Source: Hydractinia symbiolongicarpus (Eukaryota; Cnidaria; Hydrozoa; Anthoathecata; Hydractiniidae). From it: a DNA stretch of 64,000 bases. Positions 10,075 through 21,818 of the stretch are shown piece by piece. Location of the stretch: positions 25,956,501-26,020,500 of the forward strand of contig NC_079886.1 in the NCBI RefSeq assembly GCF_029227915.1. The letters are read 5' to 3'. Made by a program: the position numbers and the translations under genes. Each line of letters begins with the position of its first letter. Within the stretch, counting starts at the first letter, position 1. The notes below the pieces were generated by a model. The model saw nothing but the letters and a program-made list of their open reading frames with translations, ran no database searches and was not told the DNA's origin.

Positions 10075-10861
10075 TTACCAGCCCCCATTCACCTCCTTAA
10101 CATCCTTTTTTTTCCTCCGTTCAGATATTTCTCTGACTTTTGGTTTTTCCTTATACTGAAGATTTTTTTTTGGATCCTTGAGCAGCGAAAAAAAAATTTT
10201 ATCCTGTTTTTTTCGACTGTTGTTAGTGCAACTCACAACAGCGCGCCACGACATTATTCTGCCTCTCAACCTTACTGAATGTGCGATCTGAGTCTAATCT
10301 CTCTGTGGCGGGATATCTAGCGAAGAGGAAACTAATTTTTAATTATTGATTGGTTGTCTTTAGAGTAGCTGAAACAACTATGCAACCCTAAGGCTAAAGT
10401 CATATTGAACTTCAAGTTTTATTAGCGAAAGCTTCTTACTTAGGTTCGTACAGAATTAGCACAGTGTGTGATTACCTTAAGGTCTAGACACATCTCTCGC
10501 CTTCGATTTTTTAATTCCATATGAATAATTCATAAAAAGCGGTCTTTCACAATTCAGGAGGTAAAATTACCAAAATTTTTAAACATATAATAAAATATCA
10601 GCCTTGGCCCACGTTTTATCTATTTTGGTCAGTTCGGCGCGCTCCAGGTAAATACGTCACACGCGACATATTATTTCAGCCTCGCTTTAGTGCCTATCAT
10701 CCGCCATTCATATAAACAATCGAAGCGAGAGACCGCATGCTTTTTTGTAAACAAGAATGAGATATTGTTCAGTTGGTGTTAGGAAAGAAAACAAATAATT
10801 ATTTAATTATTTTATAGAAATTAGTTTCAAATAAGAATTGTTTGTCAAAATTTTAGTTGAT
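10075..10861. other. Right internal and subterminal region of the transposon
   Basis: No recognisable coding sequence. The first part (about 10100-10205) has long T and A runs. The rest is AT-rich with an isolated GC-richer patch near 10630-10740. Open frames on the minus strand here (9876-10070 and 10075-10269) overlap the plus-strand domain remnant or poly-T/A tracts and are not credible genes. The remainder of the original gene may have stood here before decay or internal deletion. Confidence 0.5.
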
Positions 10862-10880
10862 TTTTAATCGGACAGTACCT
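10862..10880 (-). repeat. Right terminal inverted repeat (19 bp)
   Basis: TTTTAATCGGACAGTACCT is the exact reverse complement of 8378-8396 and is followed directly by TTAA. Confidence 0.95.
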
Positions 10881-10884
10881 TTAA
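10881..10884. other. TTAA target site duplication, right
   Basis: This is the second copy of the TTAA at 8374-8377. The satellite resumes as ATTGGCATGATTGACGG, the exact continuation of the interrupted monomer. Confidence 0.93.
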
Positions 10885-13611
10885 ATTGGCATGATTGACG
10901 GAACTCAGCGATTACACTGGGCGCTGTGGTAGCGCTTCATTTAAAAATGTAGATATGTAAGTCATTTTTTACTGTGGGACCAATCCTAGCCGTTATCGCA
11001 CGCTGAAGAAATACAGACAGTTTCTAAAACTATATTTCCTTGATTTTCTAACGGTGTCAGCCCGTTTCAGTTACAACATTTGGGTCACATTTTCGTACCA
11101 ACATGTATTTAGCGATATTTTTCTGATATTACTAGGTTGCATCGCTTTTAACAGTGAAACGATTGTCTGTGGGACTTAATTGAACTGATTTTGGACTGTG
11201 ACCTTACAAATGTGATGAATGAGACAATTGGACTTCATGAAATAACATTCTTCTTAAATTGGCATGATTTCCGGAACTCAGCGGTTAAACTGGGCGCTGT
11301 GGTAGCGCTTCATTTAAAAATGCAGATATATAAGTCATTTTTTACTGTGGGATCAATCCTAGCCGCTATCGCACGCCGAAGAAATTGAGACATTTTCGAA
11401 AACTACATTTCATTGACTTTCTAACGGTATCAGTCCGTTTCAGTTACAACACTTGGGTCACATTTTTGTACCAACATGTATTTAGCGATATATTTCTGAT
11501 TAGGTTGCATCGCTTTTAACAGTTAAACAATTGACTGTGGGACTTAATTGAACTGATTTTGGACTGTGACCTGACAAATGTGATGAATGAGACAATTGGA
11601 CTCCATGAAATAACATTCTTCTTGTACTCAGCGATTAAACTGGGTGCTGCGGTAGCGCTTCATTTAAAAATGCAGATAAATAAGTCATTTATTACTGTAG
11701 GACCAATCCTAGCTGTTATCGCACGCTGAAGAAATAGAGACAGTTTCAAAAACTACATTTCATTTGTTTTCTAACGGTATCAGCCCTTTCAGTTACAACG
11801 GTCGCGTCACATATTCGTACCAACATGTATTTAGCGATATTTTTCTGATATTACTTAGTTGCATCGCTTTTAACAGTGAAACAAATGACTGTGGGACTTA
11901 ATTGAACTGATTTAGGACTGTGACCTGACAAATGTGATGAATGAGAAAATTGGACTCCATGAAATAACATTTTTCTTAAATTGGCATGATTGCCGGAACT
12001 CAAGGGTTAAACTGGGCGCTGTGGTAGCGCTTCATTTAAAAATGCAGATAAATAAGTCATTTTTTACTGTAGGACCAATCCTAGCTGTTATCGCACGCTG
12101 AAGAAATAGAGACAGTTTCAAAAACTACATTTCATTTGTTTTCTAACGGTATCAGTCAGTTTCAGTTACAACGGTTGCGCCACATATTCGTACCAACATG
12201 TATTTAGCGATGTTTTTCTGATATTACTAGATTGCATCGCTTTTAACAGTGAAACGATTGAATGTGGGACTTAATTGAACTGATTTTGGACTGCGACCTT
12301 ACAAATGTGATGAATGAGACAATTGGACTTCATGAAATAACATTCTTCTTAAATTGGCATGATTTCCGGAACTCAGCGGTTAAACTGGGCGCTGTGGTAG
12401 CGCTTTATTTAAAAATGCAGATATATCAGTCAGTTTTTACTGTGGGATCAATCCTAGCCGCTATCGCACGTCGTAGAAATTGAGACATTTTCGAAAACTA
12501 CATTTCATTGACTTTCTAACGGTATCATTCCGTTTCAGTTACAACACCTGGGTCACATTTTTGTACCAACATGTATTTAGCGATATATTTCTGATTAGGT
12601 TGCATCGCTTTTAACAGTGAAACAATTGACTGTGGGACTTAATTGAACTGATTTTGGACTGTGCCTGGCAAATGTGATGAATGAGACAATTGGACTCCAT
12701 AAAATAACATTCTTCATGTACTCAGCGATTAAACTGGGTGCTGCGGTAGCGCTTTATTTAAAAATGCAGATAAAAAAGTCATTTTTTACTGTAGGACCAA
12801 TCCTAGCTGTTATCGCACGCTGAAGAAATAGAGACAGTTTCAAAAACTACATTTCATTTGTTTTCTAACGGTATCAGTCCGTTTCAGTTACAACAGTTGC
12901 GTCACATATTCGTACCAACATGTATTTAGCGATATTTTTCTGATATTACTTGGTTGCATCGCTTTTAACAGTGAAACAATTGACTGTGGGACTTAATTGA
13001 ACTGATTTTGGACTGTGACCTGACAAATGTGATGAATGAGAAAATTGGACTCCATGAAATAACATTCTTCTTAAATTGGCATGATTGCCGGTACTCAGCG
13101 ATTACACTGGGTGCTGTGGCAGCGCTTCATTTAAAAGTGTAGATATATTAGTCATTTTTTACTGTGGGACCAATCCTAGGCGTTATCGCACGCTGAAGAA
13201 ATTGAGACAGTTTCAAAAAGTAAATTTCATTGACTTTCTAACGGTATCAGTCCGTTTCTGTTACAACGGTTGCGTGACATTTTCGTACCAACATGTGTTT
13301 AGCGATATTTTTCTGATATTACTAGGTTCTATCGCTTTTAACAGTGAAACGATTGACTATGGAACTTAATTGAACTGATTTTGGACTGTGACCTGACAAA
13401 TGTGATGAATGAGACAATTGGACTCCATGAAATAACATTCTTCTTGTACTCAGCGATTAAACTGGGCGCTGTGGTAGCGCTTCATTTAAAAATGCAGATA
13501 AATAAGTCATTTTTTACTGTAGGACCAATCCTAGCTTTTTTCGCACGCTGAAGAAATAGAGACAGTTTCAAAAACTACATTTCATTTGTTTTCTAACGGT
13601 ATCAGTCAGTT
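10885..13611 (+). repeat. Satellite monomers with short variants, right of the transposon
   Basis: About seven monomers. A three-monomer pattern repeats at about 1095 bp: the variant GCATGATTTCCGGAACTCAG occurs near 11262 and 12358, each followed by a monomer with GATATATTTCTGATTAGG (8 bp shorter) and by one lacking 18 bp before GTACTCAG. Open frames at 11191-11388, 12262-12483 and 13085-13369 are parts of the repeat and are not genes. Confidence 0.9.
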
Positions 13612-15433
13612 TCAGTTACAACGGTTGCGTCACATATTCGTACCAACATGTATTTAGCGATGTTTTTCTGATATTACTAGATTGCATCGCTTTTAACAGT
13701 GAAACGATTGAATGTGGGACTTAATTGAACTGATTTTGGACTTTATCATTATAAATGCAATAATTGAGAGAATTGAACTCAAAGAAATAAAATTATTCTG
13801 AATTTGACATGATTGCTAGAACTCAGCGATTACACTGGGTGCTGTGGTAGCGCTTCATTTAAAAATGTAGATATGTAAGTCATTTTTTACTGTGGGAGCA
13901 ACCTAGCCGTTATCGCACGCTGAAGAAATTGAGACAGTTTCAAAAACTACATTTCATTGACTTTCTAACGGTGTCAGCCCGTTTCAGTTACAACATTTGG
14001 GTCACATTTTCGTACCAACATGTATTTAGCGATATATTTCTGATTAGGTTGCATCGCTTTTAACAGTGAAACAATTGACTGTGGGACTTAATTGAACTGA
14101 TTTTGGACTGTGCCTGACAAATGTGATGAATGAAACAATTGGACTCCATGAAATAACATTCTTCTTGTACTCAGCGATTAAACTGGGTGCTGCGGTAGCG
14201 CTTCATTTAAAAATGCAGATAAATAAGTCATTTTTTACTGTAGGACCAATCCTAGCTGTTATCGCACGCTGAAGAAATAGAGACAGTTTCAAAAACTACA
14301 TTTCATTTGTTTTCTAACGGTATCAGTCCGTTTCAGTTACAACAGTTGCGTCACATATTCGTACCAACATGTATTTAGCGATATTTTTCAGATATTACTA
14401 GGTTGCATCGCTTTTAACAGTGAAACGATTGACTGTGGGACTTACTTGAACTGATTTTGGACGGTGACCTGACAAATGTGATGAATGAGAAAATTGGACT
14501 CCATGAAATAACATTCTTCTTAAATTGGCATGATTGCTGGTACTCAGCGATTACACTGGGTGCTGTGGCAGTGCTTCATTTAAAAGTGTAGATATATTAG
14601 TCATTTTTTACTGTGGGACCAATCCTAGCCGTTATCGCACGCTGAAGAAATTGAGACAGTTTCAAAAAGTACATTTCATTGACTTTCTAACGGTATCAGT
14701 CCGTTTCTGTTACAACGGTTGCGTGACATATTCGTACCAACATGTGTTTAGCGATATTTTTCTGATATTACTAGGTTCTATCGCTTTTAACAGTAAAACG
14801 ATTGACTATGGGACTTAATTTAACTGATTTTGGACTGTGACCTGACAAATGTGATTAATGAGACAATTGGACTCCATGAAATAACATTCTTTTTGTACTC
14901 AGCGATTAAACTGGGTGCTGCGGTAGCGCTTCATTTAAAAATGCAGATAAATAAGTCATTTTTTACTGTAGGACCAATCCTAGTTGTTATTGCACGCTGA
15001 AGAAATACAGACAGTTTCAAAAACTACATTTCGTTGACTTTCTAACAGTATCAGTCCGTTTCTGTTACAACGGTTGCGTCACATATTCGTACCAACATGT
15101 ATTTAGCGATATTTTTCAGATATTACTAGGTTGCATCGCTTTTAACAGTGAAACGATTGACTGTGGGACTTACTTGAACTGATTTTGGACTTTAACTTTA
15201 TAAATATGATAATTGAGACAATTGGACTCCATGCAATAGCATTCTTCTTAAATTGGTATGATTGACGGAACTTCGCGATTACACTGGGCGCTGTGGTAGC
15301 GCTTCATTTAAAAATGTAGATATGCAAGTCGTTTTTTACTGTGGGACCAATCCTAGCCGTTATCGCACGCTGAAGAAATTGAGAAAGTTTCAAAAACTAC
15401 ATTTCATTGACTTTCTAACGGTGTCAGCCCGTT
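13612..15433 (+). repeat. Higher-order repeat, 1822 bp, copy 1
   Basis: This is a five-monomer block containing shortened monomers, hence 1822 rather than about 1866 bp. The marker CTTTATCATTATAAATGC is at 13741 and recurs at 15563. Frames of 94 codons at 14534 and 15262 recur at 16356 and 17084 with the same offset. They reflect block identity, not coding function. The left breakpoint is at about 13600-13620, within the CAGTTACAACGGTTGCG segment. Confidence 0.88.
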
Positions 15434-17255
15434 TCAGTTACAACGGTTGCGTCACATATTCGTACCAACATGTATTTAGCGATGTTTTTCTGATATTACT
15501 AGATTGCATCGCTTTTAACAGTGAAACGATTGAATGTGGGACTTAATTGAACTGATTTTGGACTTTATCATTATAAATGCAATAATTGAGAGAATTGAAC
15601 TCAAAGAAATAAAATTATTCTGAATTTGACATGATTGCTAGAACTCAGCGATTACACTGGGTGCTGTGGTAGCGCTTCATTTAAAAATGTAGATATGTAA
15701 GTCATTTTTTACTGTGGGAGCAACCTAGCCGTTATCGCACGCTGAAGAAATTGAGACAGTTTCAAAAACTACATTTCATTGACTTTCTAACGGTGTCAGC
15801 CCGTTTCAGTTACAACATTTGGGTCACATTTTCGTACCAACATGTATTTAGCGATATATTTCTGATTAGGTTGCATCGCTTTTAACAGTGAAACAATTGA
15901 CTGTGGGACTTAATTGAACTGATTTTGGACTGTGCCTGACAAATGTGATGAATGAAACAATTGGACTCCATGAAATAACATTCTTCTTGTACTCAGCGAT
16001 TAAACTGGGTGCTGCGGTAGCGCTTCATTTAAAAATGCAGATAAATAAGTCATTTTTTACTGTAGGACCAATCCTAGCTGTTATCGCACGCTGAAGAAAT
16101 AGAGACAGTTTCAAAAACTACATTTCATTTGTTTTCTAACGGTATCAGTCCGTTTCAGTTACAACAGTTGCGTCACATATTCGTACCAACATGTATTTAG
16201 CGATATTTTTCAGATATTACTAGGTTGCATCGCTTTTAACAGTGAAACGATTGACTGTGGGACTTACTTGAACTGATTTTGGACGGTGACCTGACAAATG
16301 TGATGAATGAGAAAATTGGACTCCATGAAATAACATTCTTCTTAAATTGGCATGATTGCTGGTACTCAGCGATTACACTGGGTGCTGTGGCAGTGCTTCA
16401 TTTAAAAGTGTAGATATATTAGTCATTTTTTACTGTGGGACCAATCCTAGCCGTTATCGCACGCTGAAGAAATTGAGACAGTTTCAAAAAGTACATTTCA
16501 TTGACTTTCTAACGGTATCAGTCCGTTTCTGTTACAACGGTTGCGTGACATATTCGTACCAACATGTGTTTAGCGATATTTTTCTGATATTACTAGGTTC
16601 TATCGCTTTTAACAGTAAAACGATTGACTATGGGACTTAATTTAACTGATTTTGGACTGTGACCTGACAAATGTGATTAATGAGACAATTGGACTCCATG
16701 AAATAACATTCTTTTTGTACTCAGCGATTAAACTGGGTGCTGCGGTAGCGCTTCATTTAAAAATGCAGATAAATAAGTCATTTTTTACTGTAGGACCAAT
16801 CCTAGTTGTTATTGCACGCTGAAGAAATACAGACAGTTTCAAAAACTACATTTCGTTGACTTTCTAACAGTATCAGTCCGTTTCTGTTACAACGGTTGCG
16901 TCACATATTCGTACCAACATGTATTTAGCGATATTTTTCAGATATTACTAGGTTGCATCGCTTTTAACAGTGAAACGATTGACTGTGGGACTTACTTGAA
17001 CTGATTTTGGACTTTAACTTTATAAATATGATAATTGAGACAATTGGACTCCATGCAATAGCATTCTTCTTAAATTGGTATGATTGACGGAACTTCGCGA
17101 TTACACTGGGCGCTGTGGTAGCGCTTCATTTAAAAATGTAGATATGCAAGTCGTTTTTTACTGTGGGACCAATCCTAGCCGTTATCGCACGCTGAAGAAA
17201 TTGAGAAAGTTTCAAAAACTACATTTCATTGACTTTCTTACGGTGTCAGCCCGTT
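15434..17255 (+). repeat. Higher-order repeat, 1822 bp, copy 2
   Basis: This is the tandem copy of 13612-15433, nearly identical to it. It departs from the first copy at about 17238-17262, where CTTACGG and CAGTTGGACCACATT variants appear. Confidence 0.88.
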
Positions 17256-20254
17256 TCAGTTACAACAGTTGGACCACATTTTCGTACCAACATGTATTTA
17301 GCGATATTTTTCTGATATTACTAGGTTGCATCGCTTTTAACAGTGAAACGATTGACTGTGGGACTTAATTGAACTGATTTTGGACTTTAACTTTATAAAT
17401 GCAATAATTGAGAGAATTGAACTCCAAGAAATAAAATTATTCTAAATTTGACATGATTGCTAGAACTCAGCGATTACACTGGGCGCTGTGGTAGCGCTTC
17501 ATTTAAAAATGTAGATATGTAAGTCGTTTTTTACTGTGGGACCAATCCTAGCCGTTATCGCACGCTGAAGAAATTGAAAAAGTTTCAAAAACTACATTTC
17601 ATTGACTTTCTTACGGTGTCAGCCCGTTTCAGTTACAACAGTTGGGTCACATTTTCGTACCAACATGTATTTAGCGATATTTTTCTGATACTACTACGTT
17701 GCATCGGTTTTAACAGTGAAACAATTGACTGTGGGACTTAATTGAACCGATTTTGGACTGTGACCTGACAAATGTGATGAATGAGACAATTGGACTCCAT
17801 GAGATAACACTCTTCTTAAACTGGCATGATTGCCTGTACTCAGCGATTAAACTGGGTGCTGTGGTAGCGCTTCATTTAAAAATGCAGATAAATAAGTCAT
17901 TTTTTACTGTAGGGCCAATCCTAGCTGTTATCACACGCTGAAGAAATAGATACAGTTTCAAAAACTACATTTCATTTGTTTTCTAACGGTATCAGCCCGT
18001 TTCAGTTACAACAGTTGGGTCACATTTTCGTACCAACATGTATTTAGCGATGATTTTCTGATATTACTAGGCTGCATGGCTTTCAACAGTGAAACGATTG
18101 ACTGTGGGACTTAATTGAACTGATTTTGGACTGTGACCTTACAAATGTGATGAATGAGACAATTGGACTCCATGAAATAACATTCTTCTTAAATTGGCAT
18201 GATTGCCGGAACTCATCGGTTAAACTGGGCGCTGTGGTAGCTCTTCATTTAAAAATGTAGATATATAATTCATTTTTTACTGTGGGACTAATCCTAGCCG
18301 CTATCGCACGCCGAAGAAGTTGAGACATTTTTGAAAACTACATTTTATTGACTTTCTAACGGTATCAGTCCGTTTCAGTTACAACAGTTGGGTCACATTT
18401 TCGTACCAAAATGTACTTAGCGATATTTTTCTGATATTACTAGGTTGAATCGCTTTTAACAGTGACCGATTGACTGTGGGACTTAATTGAACTGATTTTG
18501 GACTTTAACTTTATAAATGCAATAATTGAGAGAATTAAACTCCAAGAAATAAAATTATTCTAAATTTGACATGATTGCTAGAACTCAGCGATTACACTGG
18601 GCGCTGTGGTAGCGCTTCATTTAAAAATGTAGATATGTAAGTCGTTTTTTACTGTGGGACCAATCCTAGCCGTTTTCGCACGCTGAAGAAATTGAGACAG
18701 TTTCAAAAACTACATTTCATTGACTTTCTTACGGTGTCAGCCCGTTTCAGTTACAACAGTTGGGTCACATTTTCGAACCAACATGTATTTAGCGATATTT
18801 TTCTGATACTACTAGGTTGCATCGGTTTGAACAGTGAAACAATTGACTGTGGGACTTAATTGAACTGATTTTGGACTGTGACCTTACAAATGTGATGAAT
18901 TAGACAATTGGACTCCATGAAATAACATTCTTCTTAAATTGGCATAATTGCCGGATCTCAGCGGTTTAACTGGGCGCTGTGGTAGCGCTACATTTAAAAA
19001 TGTAGATATATAATTCATTTTTTACTGTGGGACTAATCCTAGCCGCTATCGCACGACGAAGCAGTTGAGACATTTTTGAAAACTACATTTTATTGATTTT
19101 CTAACGGTATCAGTCCGTTTCAGTTACAACAGTTGGGTCACATTTTCGTACCAAAATGTACTTAGCGATATTTTTCTGATATTACTAGGTTGCATCGCTT
19201 TTAACAGTGAAACGATTGACTGTGGGACTTAATTGAACTGATTTTGGACTATAACTTTATAAATGCAATAATTGAGAGAATTGAACTCCAAGAAATAACA
19301 TTATTCTAAATTTGACATGATTGCTAGAACTCAGCGATTACACTGGGCGCTGTGGTAGCGCTTCATTTAAAAATGTAGATATGTAAGTCGTTTTTTACTG
19401 TGGGACCAATCCTAGCCGTTATCGCACGCTGAAGAAATTGAGACAGTTTCAAAAACTACATTTCATTGACTTTCTTACGGTGTCAGCCCGTTTCAGTTAC
19501 AACAGTTGGGTCACATTTTCGTACCAACATGTATTTAGCGATATTTTTCTGATACTACTAGGTTGCATCGGTTTTAACAGTGAAACAATTGACTGTGGGA
19601 CTTAATTGAACTGATTTTGGACTGTGACCTGACAAATGTGATGAATGAGACAATTGGACTCCATGAGATAACACTCTTCTTAAACTGGCATGATTGCGTG
19701 TACTCAGCGATTAAACTGGGTGCTGTGGTAGCGCTTCATTTAAAAATGCAGATAAATAAGTCATTTTTTACTGTAGGGCCAATCCTAGCTGTTATCACAC
19801 GCTGAAGAAATAGATACAGTTTCAAAAACTACATTTCATTTGTTTTCTAACGGTATCAGCCCGTTTCAGTTACAACAGTTGGGTCACATTTTCGTACCAA
19901 CATGTATTTAGCGATATTTTTCTGATATTACTAGGTTGCATCGGTTTTAACAGTGAAACGATTGACTGTGGGACTTAATTGAACTGATTTTGGACTGCGA
20001 CCTTACAAATGTGATGAATGAGACAATTGGACTTCATGAAATAACATTCTTCTTAAATTGGCATGATTTCCGGAACTCAGCGGTTAAACTGGGCGCTGTG
20101 GTAGCGCTTCATTTAAAAATGCAGATATATAAGTCATTTCTTACTGTGGGATCAATCCTAGCCGCTATCGCACGTCGTAGAAATTGAGACATTTTCGAAA
20201 ACTACATTTCATTGACTTTCTAACGGTATCATTCCGTTTCAGTTACAACACTTG
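17256..20254 (+). repeat. Satellite monomers with a dispersed copy 5552 bp downstream
   Basis: About eight monomers. From roughly 17.4 to 19.1 kb this matches 22.95-24.66 kb at an offset of exactly 5552 bp. The rare variant TGATTTTCTGATATTACTAG followed by GCTGCATGGC begins at 18051 and 23603. A 2-bp deletion giving AGTGACCGATTG is at 18461 and 24013. The rare GTTTGAACAGTG and TCGAACCAAC changes are also shared. Recurrent 62-codon frames at 17753 and 19617 are satellite frames; I read no ATG start for the related frames. Confidence 0.85.
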
Positions 20255-21818
20255 GGTCACATTTTTGTACCAACATGTATTTAGCGATATATTTCTGATT
20301 AGGTTGCATCGCTTTTAACAGTGAAACAATTGACTGTGGGACTTAATTGAACTGGTTTTGGACTGTGCCTGACAAATGTGATGAATGAGACAATTGGACT
20401 CCATGAAATAACATTCTTCTTGTACTCAGCGATTAAACTGGGTGCTGCGGTAGCGCTTCATTTAAAAATGCAGATAAATAAGTCATTTTTTACTGTAGGA
20501 CCAATCCTAGCTGTTATCGCACGCTGAAGAAATAGAGACAGTTTCAAAAACTACATTTCATTTGTTTTCTAACGGTATCAGTCCGTTTCAGTTACAACAG
20601 TTGCGTCACATATTCGTACCAACATGTATTTAGCGATATTTTTCAGATATTACTAGGTTGCATCGCTTTTAACAGTGAAACGATTGACTGTGGGACTTAC
20701 TTGAACTGATTTTGGACGGTGACCTGACAAATGTGATGAATGAGAAAATTGGACTCCATGAAATAACATTCTTCTTAAATTGGCATGATTGCTGGTACTC
20801 AGCGATTACACTGGGTGCTGTGGCAGCGCTTCATTTAAAAGTGTAGATATATTAGTCATTTTTTACTGTGGGACCAATCCTAGCCGTTATCGCACGCTGA
20901 AGAAATTGAGACAGTTTCAAAAAGTACATTTCATTGACTTTCTAACGGTATCAGTCCGTTTCTGTTACAACGGTTGCGTGACATATTCGTACCAACATGT
21001 GTTTAGCGATATTTTTCTGATATTACTAGGTTCTATCGCTTTTAACAGTAAAACGATTGACTATGGGACTTAATTTAACTGATTTTGGACTGTGACCTGA
21101 CAAATGTGATTAATGAGACAATTGGACTCCATGAAATAACATTCTTTTTGTACTCAGCGATTAAACTGGGTGCTGCGGTAGCGCTTCATTTAAAAATGCA
21201 GATAAATAAGTCATTTTTTACTGTAGGACCAATCCTAGCTGTTATCGCACGCTGAAGAAATACAGACAGTTTCAAAAACTACATTTCGTTGACTTTCTAA
21301 CAGTATCAGTCCGTTTCTGTTACAACGGTTGCGTCACATATTCGTACCAACATGTATTTAGCGATATTTTTCAGATATTACTAGGTTGCATCGCTTTTAA
21401 CAGTGAAACGATTGACTGTGGGACTTACTTGAACTGATTTTGGACTTTAACTTTATAAATATGATAATTGAGACAATTGGACTCCATGCAATAGCATTCT
21501 TCTTAAATTGGTATGATTGACGGAACTTCGCGATTACACTGGGCGCTGTGGTAGCGCTTCATTTAAAAATGTAGATATGCAAGTCGTTTTTTACTGTGGG
21601 ACCAATCCTAGCCGTTATCGCACGCTGAAGAAATTGAGACAGTTTCAAAAACTACATTTCATTGACTTTCTTACGGTGTCAGCCCGTTTCAGTTACAACA
21701 GTTGGACCACATTTTCGTACCAACATGTATTTAGCGATATTTTTCTGATATTACTAGGTTGCATCGCTTTTAACAGTGAAACGATTGACTGTGGGACTTA
21801 ATTGAACTGATTTTGGAC
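20255..21818 (+). repeat. Non-adjacent third copy of the 1822-bp block (partial)
   Basis: This matches 15822-17385 at an offset of 4433 bp. The same spacing of 728 bp separates the paired 94-codon frames at 20789 and 21517, as at 14534/15262 and 16356/17084. It differs at a few bases (for example CAGCGCTTC versus CAGTGCTTC near 20826). After about 21818 it switches to a GGACTGTGACCTT monomer while the source continues with GGACTTTAACTTT. Confidence 0.85.

Larger units (their letters stand above)
8378..10880. mobile_element. Kolobok-like DNA transposon with TTAA duplication, defective
   Basis: A 2503-bp non-satellite segment lies between perfect 19-bp inverted ends reading AGGTACTGTCCGATTAAAA. 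It is flanked by TTAA on both sides and interrupts a satellite monomer cleanly, so it is a cut-and-paste DNA transposon. TTAA duplications are known for piggyBac and Kolobok. piggyBac ends usually start with CC, whereas purine-rich AGG or GGG starts are described for Kolobok, so Kolobok is preferred but not proven. No full transposase frame is present. The only recognisable coding remnant is a broken cysteine-rich domain at 8706-10074. The element is probably immobile unless an intact relative supplies transposase. It appears once in this window. Confidence 0.88.

Noticed and set aside
10090-10210. Poly-A/T tracts as the tail of a retroposon
   Set aside because: The T and A runs are internal, mixed with other sequence and lack a target duplication or an adjoining retroelement body.
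9876-10269. Two minus-strand 64-codon frames as transposon genes
   Set aside because: One is antisense to the recognisable plus-strand CITEHEEF remnant. The other covers T and A runs and low-complexity sequence.
8378-10880. piggyBac or Polinton identity for the transposon
   Set aside because: piggyBac shares TTAA but normally has CC...GG ends. Polintons start with AG but make 6-bp duplications and are far larger. Kolobok fits better, although transposase evidence is lacking.
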